Of a stretch of 30,268 nt of DNA, positions 7,298 to 14,713 are shown piece after piece. The notes under the pieces were generated by a model that was not told the origin of the DNA, made no database searches, and saw only the letters and a list, made by a program, of their open reading frames with translations. The stretch is from JAOAHC01 sp964593045 (lineage in GTDB: Bacteria > Bacillota > Clostridia > TANB77 > CAG-465): contig CAZQJQ010000013.1 in NCBI GenBank assembly GCA_964593045.1, positions 1 through 30,268 of the forward strand, in the 5' to 3' direction. Each line of letters opens with the position of its first letter. Within the stretch, counting starts at the first letter, position 1. The position numbers were made by a program, and so were the translations under genes.

Positions 7298-7822
7298 ATG
7301 CCAGGAACAAGAAAACTTTCAAGAACAACTTCTCATAGAAAATCTATGTTAAATAATCTTGTAACATCATTATTTCTTAATGGTAAGATTGAAACAACAG
7401 TAGCAAAAGCTAAAGAAGTAAAATCAGTAGCTGACAGTTTGGTTGATTTAGCTATAGCTGAAAAAGATAATTTTGAAGTAAAAGAAAAAACATTATCAAG
7501 AGCAAAACTTGATAAAAGTGGTAAAGTTGTAAAAGAAACTAAAACTTCAAAAAATGGAAATAAATACGAAGTTATAGTAAGAGAAGTAGTAAAAGAAAAA
7601 GTTAATGTTGATAAACCATCAAGACTTGCTGCAAGAAGAAAAATGTTCAAAGTAGTAAATAAAGTTAAAGATACTGATGGAAAAACAATTGATATTACAA
7701 AAAAATTATTTGAGGAAATAGCACCAAAGTATGAAGCTAAAAAAGGCGGTTATACTAGAATAGTTAAATTAGTTGCAAGAAAAGGCGACGGTGCTGAAAT
7801 GGCAATAATTGAATTAATATAG
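7298..7822 (+). CDS. rplQ: 50S ribosomal protein L17, long form
   Basis: The 174-aa protein begins and ends like L17 (RKLSRTTSHRKSMLNNLVTS, then GGYTRIVKLVARKGDGAEM) but carries roughly 50 extra, highly charged residues in the middle (about 58-110), between the helical start and KLFEEIAPKY. Typical L17 has 110-130 residues; long forms are, as I recall, found in Clostridia. L17 lies near the peptide exit tunnel. Last gene of the operon, ended by a strong terminator. Confidence 0.96.
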   Translation: MPGTRKLSRTTSHRKSMLNNLVTSLFLNGKIETTVAKAKEVKSVADSLVDLAIAEKDNFEVKEKTLSRAKLDKSGKVVKETKTSKNGNKYEVIVREVVKEKVNVDKPSRLAARRKMFKVVNKVKDTDGKTIDITKKLFEEIAPKYEAKKGGYTRIVKLVARKGDGAEMAIIELI

Positions 7823-7834
7823 TAATATAATTAT

Positions 7835-7865
7835 AAAAAAAGATGTAGTTGATACATCTTTTTTT
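7835..7865. terminator. Bidirectional terminator between rplQ and tmcAL
   Basis: AAAAAAAGATGTA (7835-7847) pairs with TACATCTTTTTTT (7853-7865), five-base loop, with an A-run and a T-run on the two sides. It serves two convergent genes. Confidence 0.88.
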
Positions 7866-7870
7866 ATTTG

Positions 7871-9076
7871 TTATAATTTGTTATAGTAATCCTTTAACAT
7901 AGTATCATTATTTACTATACTATGAATGTTTGATGCAAGAATATCCTTGTTTATCTGATAACGTGTATATTCATTAGAGCTTTTAATAATTCTATCATTT
8001 AAGGATGTAATAATTGTTAAATTTGTGTTTTTTGAAATTCTTGATAATATTTTTTTTCCATTTTCCGATACTGCTAATACGTGTACATATGTTGGTATTA
8101 GTTTGCTTAATGCTAAAAAATCCACCCCTGTTATATCTAATAAGATATTTACTAATATTCTTCTTATTTTGCTTTCTACATATCTTTTTGATTTAATTTT
8201 TGATATAAATTCATCATATGATTTTGATGTAGTTATTTCCTTTTTTATTTTATTTTCTAATCCTTCTCCTATTTCAAATATTTCTTTTAAGTTTTGAAGA
8301 GGCATTGAAGTAATCTTGTATCTTAATATATTAAATAACATATCTGAGAATGTCGGATTCTTTTTACAAATTACTTCATAGGTATTACTTGGAACTTGGT
8401 TTTTTAGAACTTCTATTTTCTTTCCTTTTATACTTTTCCTAATACTTGTTGCACTTGAAAATGTACCTTTTTGTAAAGTTATTTCTGAGTGATTTGCTAT
8501 CATCCTTTTTATTAAATAGGGCTTAATGTTACTTCTTAACTTTTTTAAAGCTTTTAAATATTCAATAGCTAATATATTATTTGATTTTGAAATTTCTGCT
8601 ACAAGAGAAGTATCGTTTTTAAAAAGTTCTTTTAAGACTTCTTCACGTGCTTTTGCAGCAGAGATATTACCATTTTTTAAGGTTTCTTTTATTTTTTTTG
8701 ATATATCATATTCATTTTGTATAATAACATTTGAGATATACTGTAGTATTTCTATGTTGTTACATTCTGCTCCAAAAGATATTGCATCAACAATATTTAA
8801 ACTATTTAAGAGTTTTATAGATTCTCGAGAAAAGTATTCAGCACTAGAGTTTGCAAAAATAGTAGGAAGTTCTATTACAAGATCAACACCATTTTCTATT
8901 GCAAGTTTTGCTCTAGTAAATTTATCATATATTGCTATATTACCTTGTTGTGTAAAGTTTCCTGACATCACTGCTACAACATAATCACAACCTGTTATTT
9001 TTTTTGATTCTTCAATATGATACTTATGTCCATTATGGAATGGATTATATTCAGCAATAATACCTAAAACTTTCAA
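7871..9076 (-). CDS. tmcAL: tRNA(Met) cytidine acetate ligase (YlbM family)
   Basis: A 401-aa protein starting with TTG (9076-9074), about six bases after AAGGAAG on the minus strand. The N-terminus has the nucleotidyltransferase HxGH motif (EYNPFHNGHKYHI), followed by VAVMSGNFTQQG and the DKFTRAKLAIENGVDLVIELP block typical of the YlbM family. In Bacillus subtilis this enzyme activates acetate with ATP and makes N4-acetylcytidine at the wobble position of elongator tRNA(Met). The length matches the family. It faces rplQ convergently and is divergent from rnhA. Confidence 0.9.
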   Translation of the reverse strand: MKVLGIIAEYNPFHNGHKYHIEESKKITGCDYVVAVMSGNFTQQGNIAIYDKFTRAKLAIENGVDLVIELPTIFANSSAEYFSRESIKLLNSLNIVDAISFGAECNNIEILQYISNVIIQNEYDISKKIKETLKNGNISAAKAREEVLKELFKNDTSLVAEISKSNNILAIEYLKALKKLRSNIKPYLIKRMIANHSEITLQKGTFSSATSIRKSIKGKKIEVLKNQVPSNTYEVICKKNPTFSDMLFNILRYKITSMPLQNLKEIFEIGEGLENKIKKEITTSKSYDEFISKIKSKRYVESKIRRILVNILLDITGVDFLALSKLIPTYVHVLAVSENGKKILSRISKNTNLTIITSLNDRIIKSSNEYTRYQINKDILASNIHSIVNNDTMLKDYYNKL

Positions 9077-9128
9077 AATATGTACTTCCTTTCTTTATTT
9101 AATTTAAATTACGTGGTATAATATATAT

Positions 9129-9157
9129 AGTTTATCATAGTTATATTATATTTTCAA
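9129..9157 (-). promoter_or_regulatory. Promoter of tmcAL
   Basis: Minus strand: TTGAAA (9157-9152), 17-base spacer, TAAACT (9134-9129). A plus-strand TATAAT at 9117-9122 probably belongs to rnhA, though its -35 is weak. Confidence 0.5.
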
Positions 9158-9194
9158 GAAAATACTATTTAAATATTAATTAAGGGAGGAATGT

Positions 9195-9641
9195 ATGGGC
9201 AAAAAGGAAGTTGTTATATATACAGATGGAGCATGTAGTGGGAATCCGGGACCTGGTGGTTATGGTGCCGTATTAATATATGATAATGTTGAAAAAGAGA
9301 TATATGAAGGGTTTGAGTCTACGACAAACAACAAAATGGAAATGCTTGCAGTAATAAAAGCACTTGAATTATTAAAATATCCGTGTAATGTAAAGTTATA
9401 TAGTGATAGTTCATATGTAGTTGATTCTATTACTAAAGGTTGGGTATATTCATGGAAAAAGAATAACTGGATTAAATCAAATAAAGAACAGGCTAAAAAC
9501 ATAGAATTATGGGAAATATTACTTGCTTTGTTACAAATACATACAGTCCAGTTTATAAAGGTAAAGGGACACAGTGACAATGAATACAATAATAGATGTG
9601 ATAAGTTAGCAAGAGATGCTACAAAAAAATATATAAAATAG
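9195..9641 (+). CDS. rnhA: Ribonuclease HI
   Basis: A 148-aa enzyme with the four catalytic carboxylates D11 (YTDGACSGNPGPGG), E49 (NNKMEMLA), D71 (YSDSSYV) and D136, plus H126 in the KVKGHSDNE loop. It cleaves RNA in RNA-DNA hybrids. The basic protrusion (WKKNNWIKSNKEQ) is present, as in the E. coli type. Start is ATG 9195 after AGGGAGGA; ATG 9191 is out of frame. Confidence 0.95.
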   Translation: MGKKEVVIYTDGACSGNPGPGGYGAVLIYDNVEKEIYEGFESTTNNKMEMLAVIKALELLKYPCNVKLYSDSSYVVDSITKGWVYSWKKNNWIKSNKEQAKNIELWEILLALLQIHTVQFIKVKGHSDNEYNNRCDKLARDATKKYIK

Positions 9642-9645
9642 TGTA

Positions 9646-9690
9646 TAAATAATCACCATGTAACATAAGTTGTTATATGGTGATTATTTA
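9646..9690 (+). terminator. Long hairpin after rnhA that reaches the spoIIM start
   Basis: TAAATAATCACCATG pairs with CATGGTGATTATTTA apart from a G-U or bulge, and the inner bases GTAACA/TGTTAT also pair, leaving a loop of about four bases. The 3' arm contains GGTGAT, the only ribosome-binding-like sequence for spoIIM, and ends on its ATG (9690). It may be both a terminator for rnhA and a structure masking spoIIM translation on read-through mRNA. Confidence 0.6.
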
Positions 9691-10298
9691 TGAAAAGAAA
9701 AATAATAGATTACATTTTAAAGAATAAACAAGCTATTATAACTTTAAGTATATGTCTGTTTATAGGTATTGTTTTTGGAATAGTTGGTTTTAATTTTTTA
9801 TCTGATAGTAGTAGAGAATCTATGATAAATGAAATAAAGCAAGTGCTTGATCTGTCTAAGGGAGATGATTTTAACGGTATAAATATAATAAGCAATGGAC
9901 TAAAATCTAGTTTTATACTTATAACAGTTATAATCCTTGCAACATTTACTATACTTGCTCCTGCTATAATATGTATAACATATTTTGTAAAAGGTTTTTC
10001 TATTGGAATGTACATTGCTACAATATATGCTATCTTTAATTTTTTGAAAGGTAGTCTTATTACATTTACATCTACAATCATCCCAAATATTATTTTTATA
10101 CCAATATTTATATATATAGGAATAGCATCAATCGAATTTTATTATGATATAATGTTTGATAAAGATAGAAAATTAAGAATTTCTAAATTTGTAAAATACA
10201 TGTATCAAATAGCTATATCACTTCCATTTATATTTTTATCAATCATTTTAGAGCAATTATTTTCATCTGTAATTTTATCATTATATGTTGGAATTTAG
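9690..10298 (+). CDS. spoIIM: Stage II sporulation protein M
   Basis: A 202-aa membrane protein with about five hydrophobic segments (near 14-35, 73-100, 105-122, 127-150, 172-198). SpoIIM belongs to the SpoIID-SpoIIM-SpoIIP engulfment machine that remodels septal peptidoglycan in the mother cell. Family features are the N-terminal helix with GIVFGIVGF, the FILITVIILATF block and FVKGFSIGMYIA. It lies just before xerD, a neighbourhood known from other spore-formers. Its ribosome binding site GGTGAT lies in the hairpin stem described at 9646-9690. Confidence 0.9.
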   Translation: MKRKIIDYILKNKQAIITLSICLFIGIVFGIVGFNFLSDSSRESMINEIKQVLDLSKGDDFNGINIISNGLKSSFILITVIILATFTILAPAIICITYFVKGFSIGMYIATIYAIFNFLKGSLITFTSTIIPNIIFIPIFIYIGIASIEFYYDIMFDKDRKLRISKFVKYMYQIAISLPFIFLSIILEQLFSSVILSLYVGI

Positions 10299-10349
10299 GT
10301 ATTAAAAAGAAGATTAAGAAAAAACATTACATAATTTTTTAAAAAAGAC

Positions 10350-10378
10350 TTGCAAAATTCATAAAAATAGTGTAAAAT
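10350..10378 (+). promoter_or_regulatory. Promoter of xerD
   Basis: TTGCAA (10350-10355), 17-base spacer, TAAAAT (10373-10378), with an A/T-rich tract upstream. Predicted start near 10385, 20 bases before the ATG. Confidence 0.65.
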
Positions 10379-10404
10379 ATGTGTACACACGGAGGTACAT
10401 TAAA

Positions 10405-11271
10405 ATGAAAGTAATAATAGACGAATTTATAGATTATTTAAAATCTAGAAAATCATCAGCAAATACAATTGCATCTTATGAAAGAGATATACTACAATTT
10501 ACTAAGTATTTTGAAGAAAAAAATAAAAAGATTTTTGATCTTAATAAAAATGATATGCAAGAATATATTGAATACTTAGAAAGTAAAAATAAATCAAATT
10601 CAACAATATCTAGAACTAATGCATCTGTAAAAGCATTTTATAAATATTTACTAAGTAAGAATTTTGTTGAAGAAAATATAACAGATACAATATCAACTCC
10701 AAAAGTTGAAAGAAAAGATCCAATAATATTAACAAGAGCAGAGATTGAAAAATTGCTTGAGCAACCTGATTTAAAAGATTTAAAAGGTCAAAGAGATAAA
10801 GCAATGCTTGAACTCCTATATGCTACAGGAATTAGAGTGACAGAACTTATGTCATTAAAAGTGGATGATGTAAATATTTCAGCAGGATATTTAAGAGTTA
10901 AAAAGAAAAATTCTGAAAGACACATTCCTCTTGGAAAATATGCATTAAAATGTATAGATTCATATATGAATAATATTCGACCTCTACTTATAAAGACTGA
11001 AGATGAAAAATCTTTATTTATCAATACAAATGGTCAAGAAATGACAAGACAAGGCTTTTGGAAAATATTGAAACAATACAAAGATGAAGCAAAAATCGAT
11101 AAGGATTTGACACCACATACTATTAGGCATTCATTTGCAATACATATGTTAGAGGATGGTACAGAAGTAAATAAATTAAAAGAAATATTAGGACACACAG
11201 ATGTTGCATCCACTATAATGTATACACAAATGTTAGGTATGAATGCAAAGGATGAAAACATACATGAATAG
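10405..11271 (+). CDS. xerD: Tyrosine recombinase XerD
   Basis: The start is ATG 10405, eight bases after GGAGG; the frame upstream to 10381 is leader. The 288-aa protein has the N-terminal SAM-like DNA-binding domain (about 1-88) and the catalytic domain (about 105-285) with R144 (TGIRVTELM), K168, H238xxR241 (TPHTIRHSF), H264 (LGHTDVAST) and nucleophile Y273. XerD with XerC resolves chromosome dimers at dif. The position after spoIIM supports the housekeeping enzyme over a phage integrase. The DUF1653 gene overlaps its last codons. Confidence 0.93.
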   Translation: MKVIIDEFIDYLKSRKSSANTIASYERDILQFTKYFEEKNKKIFDLNKNDMQEYIEYLESKNKSNSTISRTNASVKAFYKYLLSKNFVEENITDTISTPKVERKDPIILTRAEIEKLLEQPDLKDLKGQRDKAMLELLYATGIRVTELMSLKVDDVNISAGYLRVKKKNSERHIPLGKYALKCIDSYMNNIRPLLIKTEDEKSLFINTNGQEMTRQGFWKILKQYKDEAKIDKDLTPHTIRHSFAIHMLEDGTEVNKLKEILGHTDVASTIMYTQMLGMNAKDENIHE

Positions 11272-11497
11272 GCAGTTAATAATAGGTGGTATATATAAAC
11301 ATTTTAAAGGAAAAAAGTATGAAGTTTTATATAAAGCATATGATAGTGAAACAGGAAAAGAAGTTGTTGTATATAAAGCATTATATGGAGAAAGTTTGAT
11401 TTGGGTAAGACCACTTGATATGTTTATGTCAGAAGTAGATACAGTTAAATATCCAAATTTATCTCAAAAATATAGATTTGAATATATAAGTAAATAA
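11264..11497 (+). CDS. DUF1653 protein, 77 aa
   Basis: ATG 11264 overlaps the last eight bases of xerD (ATGAATAG), indicating translational coupling; AAAGGA lies about nine bases upstream. The sequence shows the DUF1653 signature: GGIYKHFKGKKYEVLYKA, then VVYKALYGESLIWVRPL and MFMSEV. The family is small, common and of unknown biochemical function. A terminator follows directly, so xerD and this gene form a two-gene operon. Confidence 0.85.
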   Translation: MNRQLIIGGIYKHFKGKKYEVLYKAYDSETGKEVVVYKALYGESLIWVRPLDMFMSEVDTVKYPNLSQKYRFEYISK

Positions 11498-11500
11498 TAG

Positions 11501-11529
11501 AAAACCTCAGTATAGTACTGGGGTTTTTA
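11501..11529 (+). terminator. Intrinsic terminator of the xerD operon
   Basis: AAACCTCAGTA and TACTGGGGTTT form the stem with one G-U pair, followed by TTTT (11526-11529). Confidence 0.85.
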
Positions 11530-11563
11530 TTAAAAATGATGAATTAAAAGGAGTATGTAATAA

Positions 11564-11832
11564 ATGAATACACTATATTTTATAACAGGACCTGCTGGCG
11601 TTGGGAAAAGTACTGTTTCTAAAAAATTAGCAAATAAACTTATAAAATCTGTTCTAATTGAAGGGGATGATATATATATAGCCAGGTAGTTGGAGGTTAT
11701 GTAAGTGCATGGAAAGAAGGTAATCATCTAGAAGTGTTTTGGAAAATTGTAATGAATAGTATTCAGATATATCTAGATACTGGATATGATGTTATTTTTA
11801 ATTATATTATTGATATCAAAAATTTAAAATAA
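11564..11832 (+). pseudogene. Frameshifted P-loop kinase-like gene
   Basis: ATG 11564 follows AAAGGAG and starts a P-loop protein (MNTLYFITGPAGVGKSTVSK, ending EGDDIYIAR) that meets a stop at 11687-11689. A different frame (from 11683) continues the same protein: QVVGGYVSAWKEGNHLEVF, then YLDTGYDVIFNYIID, ending at TAA 11830. Joining the frames at the ATATATATAG stretch restores a plausible AAA_33 or shikimate-kinase-like ATPase whose GDD would sit at the usual acceptor position. The C-terminal third is missing as well. A sequencing error in the AT repeat could explain the frameshift but not the early end. Confidence 0.7.
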
Positions 11833-11885
11833 ATCCGTATGATAGATATTACTGTATCGAATATTTGCTAAAAGAAGAAAGATAT

Positions 11886-12581
11886 ATGGCAAAGTGTTTA
11901 AATGATCTGGAAAATGTAATGAATTTAGAAGAATATTTTGAAGATCCTGAAGCAATTATTGATTTATCTGATGAAAATACTATTAGATTATGTTTTGTTA
12001 TTCAAGAGCTAAGCAAGTATCCATTTCTTGGTGAGAAGTTTATAGAAGCAGGGCTAAGATCAAAAAATATAATGCCAAGGAAACTTACATTAAATACAAT
12101 AAAGCTATGGAAAGATATAACCGAGTTTGATATTGAAAAATTTCCAATTAATATCTATAAAGCATTATTGGAATTAAAAGAAAAAGAAATGATAAAAGAG
12201 TATAAAATACAGATAAATGATATATTAAATATTAGTGAAGATTTAACGGATTATGTAGAGCCCAAAATTCAATGGTTAGTTAAAGATATTGGAATTAATA
12301 TAGATATATATAGTGATGAACTGGATGATCTATTTGAAGAACAAATAAGATATAGAGGAAAGGATTATTATCTTAAAGAAATGGTCTATTCGTGTATAAA
12401 AAGTGATAATGAATATATTGCATTTGTTCAAGGAACAGACTTTGGTAAAGAATATCAAGTAAATATTACAATGAATTATGATAATAAAATTCAAAAAATT
12501 GATTGTAATTGTCCATATTCAAAGAACTGTAAACATGAATATGCTACAATACTATATTTAAGAAATATGAAGAAAAAATAG
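11886..12581 (+). CDS. SWIM zinc-finger protein
   Basis: A 231-aa protein with a C-terminal SWIM motif, CNCPYSKNCKHEYATILYL, spacing C-x-C-x5-C-x-H; SWIM fingers bind nucleic acid or proteins. The preceding region is acidic and helical. ATG 11886 has a poor ribosome binding site, and the frame stays open upstream to about 11833 with protein-like sequence (NPYDRYYCIEYLLKEERY), directly after the broken kinase. The gene may therefore be the 3' part of a longer one. No partner gene is nearby. No specific function assigned. Confidence 0.7.
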   Translation: MAKCLNDLENVMNLEEYFEDPEAIIDLSDENTIRLCFVIQELSKYPFLGEKFIEAGLRSKNIMPRKLTLNTIKLWKDITEFDIEKFPINIYKALLELKEKEMIKEYKIQINDILNISEDLTDYVEPKIQWLVKDIGINIDIYSDELDDLFEEQIRYRGKDYYLKEMVYSCIKSDNEYIAFVQGTDFGKEYQVNITMNYDNKIQKIDCNCPYSKNCKHEYATILYLRNMKKK

Positions 12582-12628
12582 ATTTATTTATGTTTTCCAA
12601 ATATAATACAAATAAAAATTTAATTATA

Positions 12629-12657
12629 TTGATTATTTATTTTTGAAATGATATAAT
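12629..12657 (+). promoter_or_regulatory. Promoter of the membrane-anchored protein gene
   Basis: TTGATT (12629-12634), 17-base spacer, TATAAT (12652-12657). Predicted start near 12664, ahead of AAAGGA at 12679-12684. Confidence 0.6.
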
Positions 12658-12696
12658 TAATTTGTAAGGTTTTATGTGAAAGGAATGTGATAAAAT

Positions 12697-13578
12697 ATAG
12701 ATGAGAATGTAGAAGTTAACCCAAAAAATTTAAAAAATAACGGAAAAAGCAAAAAAAAGATTATAATAATAGTTGCAATAGTATTATTAGTTATTATTTC
12801 GTTATTAATTGTATTAAATTTAGTTGGAGTAATTGACATCAAGATGATAAGTGCAAAAAATAAAATAACATATATCAATAATAGGTCTGTACAATACGAT
12901 AGTGATAATAGCAGACAAATAGTTTTTTTCGGATTATTAAATGCAAAGGAAGAAGAAATGGCTTCTGATGTAACTGCTGTAGTAAAAATAGTAAATAATA
13001 ATGATGAAACTGTATATAACAAAACAATAAATGTTGATGAAGATGATTTTGCAGAATGGGATAATTATATATCTGGAGAAAAATATTTAGCATCAATATA
13101 TATACGCGATAAAGATATAGAAGCTGGTTCATCTAGTGAAGGAAAACTTTCATTAGAAGTATATAATAAAGATCAAAATGTGTATTTTGATAAAATGGAA
13201 TTACAAGTTACTAATTTGCCGTTTGAAGCAAATGCTAGCTTGAAATATTCTTCTTTACCAACTGAGATTAGTAATTTCAGTTATAGTGGTGAAAAATATA
13301 CAACTTTTAAATTAACAAACATTGATTATGAGTTTTCTGAAAATTATTCTGGAACTTTAGATTTACAAATAAAATATAGTGGACAAAAGACATATGATTA
13401 TGAGCAATCAGATAATTATTGTATTTTTGCTTGGAAGTTATATAAAGATGACATTATGATTGATTCTGGTACAGAATATATTGATAAACTAAAAACAGGA
13501 GAAAAAGTCGAAAATGAAGGAATAAATATATATGATATTCCTGAAGGAGATTATAGAATTGAATTTATTAGTGATTAG
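12697..13578 (+). CDS. Membrane-anchored protein lacking a normal start codon
   Basis: From ATG 12844 the frame encodes a 244-aa beta-rich domain, but the same frame upstream encodes a clear N-terminus: DENVEVNPKNLKNN, a lysine cluster (KSKKK), and a transmembrane segment (IIIIVAIVLLVIISLLIVL). The only initiation-like codon there is ATA at 12697, 12 bases after AAAGGA. No in-frame ATG, GTG or TTG exists between the stop at 12691 and 12844. Either ATA is used, the ATG was mutated, or a base is wrong near 12690. Topology would be a short cytoplasmic tail, one anchor and an extracellular domain. The domain is not recognised. Confidence 0.6.
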   Translation: MDENVEVNPKNLKNNGKSKKKIIIIVAIVLLVIISLLIVLNLVGVIDIKMISAKNKITYINNRSVQYDSDNSRQIVFFGLLNAKEEEMASDVTAVVKIVNNNDETVYNKTINVDEDDFAEWDNYISGEKYLASIYIRDKDIEAGSSSEGKLSLEVYNKDQNVYFDKMELQVTNLPFEANASLKYSSLPTEISNFSYSGEKYTTFKLTNIDYEFSENYSGTLDLQIKYSGQKTYDYEQSDNYCIFAWKLYKDDIMIDSGTEYIDKLKTGEKVENEGINIYDIPEGDYRIEFISD

Positions 13579-13602
13579 ATAAAAATATAAATTTAATAGA
13601 AG

Positions 13603-13628
13603 AAGGTAGAATTTAATCTACCTTTTCG
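13603..13628. terminator. Terminator shared with a dead SASP copy
   Basis: AAGGTAGA (13603-13610) and TCTACCTT (13617-13624) form a stem followed by TT. It has the same core as the hairpin behind the intact SASP gene (14223-14249), so it was probably copied with that gene. Confidence 0.65.
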
Positions 13629-13649
13629 CTAATAGTTCAAATTATTTAA

Positions 13650-13785
13650 CTAGTTGTTACCAGCAATTTGACTTTCAGCTTTAGCTATAAGTTTTTTTAC
13701 CATTTGATCACCGATAGAACAGCTTGTTTAGAAGTTAAGTCACCGTTGTAACCTTACGTCTATTTTCCTAGCTGTCAAAAATTTA
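13650..13785 (-). pseudogene. Decayed small acid-soluble spore protein gene
   Basis: The minus strand closely matches the intact SASP gene at 14271-14462: NGDLTSKQA, then after a one-base deletion (GAACAG where the intact copy has GAACCAG on the plus strand) DQMVKKLIAKAESQIAGNN and stop. A further deletion and substitutions destroy the upstream part (only GYNGDL and an ANEIG-like relic remain), and there is no start codon. The flanking terminator is conserved too, so this is a duplicated and decayed gene rather than a shadow. Confidence 0.85.
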
Positions 13786-13895
13786 TTTGGAGTAATCACC
13801 TTAGATAAAGTTAAGAAATATAAAAGCTTTTATATACATATAAACTAAATAGAAATGAGTTAATGTTTTATGAGAAATTAATAATATAATCAGAT

Positions 13896-13997
13896 TTAAT
13901 AAAGATAATAACTTGGATAAGACGTTCAGGAAAATCAGTTATTCTAGAACAAATAAGAAATGAAATAAAACAGAAAACAGATAATATATACTCATAA
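13896..13997 (+). pseudogene. Fragment of an AAA/DUF4143 ATPase (Walker A end)
   Basis: The frame reads LIKIITWIRRSGKSVILEQI then RNEIKQKTDN and a stop. It aligns with residues 20-47 of the intact ATPase at 26273 (LIKIIYGIRRSGKSVILTQI). There is no start codon and nothing after the Walker A helix. This is the relic of a second member of the family. Confidence 0.8.
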
Positions 13998-14222
13998 GAA
14001 TATAGTTAAATTTTATTTGATCTTTGTATCTAAAAAAGTAAAAACTGTGGTTTGTGACACAAAATCATAGGAAAGTGTAATACTTTTAGAGGTTTAAGTT
14101 TACTTGAAAAAATACTAATGTTAGTTTTTTATACTCATTTATAAAACACAAAGTAATATAAATGCATATTTATATAAATATTTAACTATTGTACAAACAT
14201 AATCATTATTTTGATTAATAGA
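13998..14222. other. AT-rich gene-free stretch
   Basis: No frame of useful length, RNA structure or repeat could be supported. Given the two relics just before it, it is probably decayed coding sequence. Confidence 0.4.
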
Positions 14223-14249
14223 AAAAAGGTAGAACTAATCTACCTTTTT
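14223..14249. terminator. Terminator of the SASP gene
   Basis: AAAAAGGTAGA (14223-14233) pairs with TCTACCTTTTT (14239-14249) around a five-base loop. On the minus strand it follows the SASP stop by about 20 bases. Confidence 0.75.
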
Positions 14250-14270
14250 CTCATAGCTTAAACTATTTAA

Positions 14271-14462
14271 CTAGTTGTTACCAGACATTTGACTTTCAGC
14301 TTTAGCTATTAATTTCTTAACCATTTGTCCACCGATAGAACCAGCTTGCTTAGAAGTTAAGTCACCATTGTAACCTTGTTTTAGGTTTACACCTATTTCA
14401 TTAGCTACTTCATATTTAAATTTATCTAAAGCAGCTTTTGCTTGTGGATTAGCGTATGCCAT
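14271..14462 (-). CDS. Alpha/beta-type small acid-soluble spore protein
   Basis: A 63-aa protein starting at ATG 14462-14460, seven bases after GGAGGTG; a longer in-frame start at 14477 lies before that site. Both family blocks are present: FKYEVANEIGV (the germination protease site lies in this segment) and GYNGDLTSKQAGSIGGQMVKK. These proteins coat spore DNA and push it to an A-like form that resists UV and chemicals; GPR protease degrades them at germination. Expression is normally forespore-specific (sigma-G), but I could not fix a sigma-G promoter with confidence. A dead copy lies about 600 bases downstream. Confidence 0.95.
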   Translation of the reverse strand: MAYANPQAKAALDKFKYEVANEIGVNLKQGYNGDLTSKQAGSIGGQMVKKLIAKAESQMSGNN

Positions 14463-14650
14463 ACATTTCACCTCCATTGTATGTAGAAAAATTTGAAAAA
14501 TAAATTTAATCTACATTAATAATTTGTGTATATAAAAAAATATGATACTGGAAATAACCGGAAAATAGTTTTTATGTAATGTATATATCGCACAAATATT
14601 GCTATTTTTATAAAAAAATTTAAAAAAGTAAAAAATTTTTTAAAAAACTA

Positions 14651-14679
14651 TTGCAATTTTATGTAAAGTATGTTACAAT
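14651..14679 (+). promoter_or_regulatory. Promoter of the secreted repeat protein
   Basis: TTGCAA (14651-14656), 17-base spacer, TACAAT (14674-14679), preceded by A/T tracts that could act as an UP element. Confidence 0.65.
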
Positions 14680-14713
14680 ATGTACATAGATTATGAAAAT
14701 TGGAGGTAATAAA

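Noticed and set aside
8014..8984. Plus-strand hydrophobic ORFs of 60-152 aa
   Set aside because: They are antisense to tmcAL, lack ribosome binding sites and have the phenylalanine/isoleucine-rich look of reversed AT-rich coding sequence.
10405..11271. XerD as a phage or integron integrase
   Set aside because: It has the length and motifs of housekeeping XerD, follows spoIIM, and has no att-like repeats or phage genes nearby.
14000..14220. A tRNA or riboswitch in the gene-free stretch
   Set aside because: No cloverleaf, T-loop GGTTCAA-type sequence or strong stem found by eye.
14480..14620. Sigma-G promoter of the SASP gene
   Set aside because: Several AT-rich candidates exist on the minus strand but none has both boxes at proper spacing, so no site is claimed.
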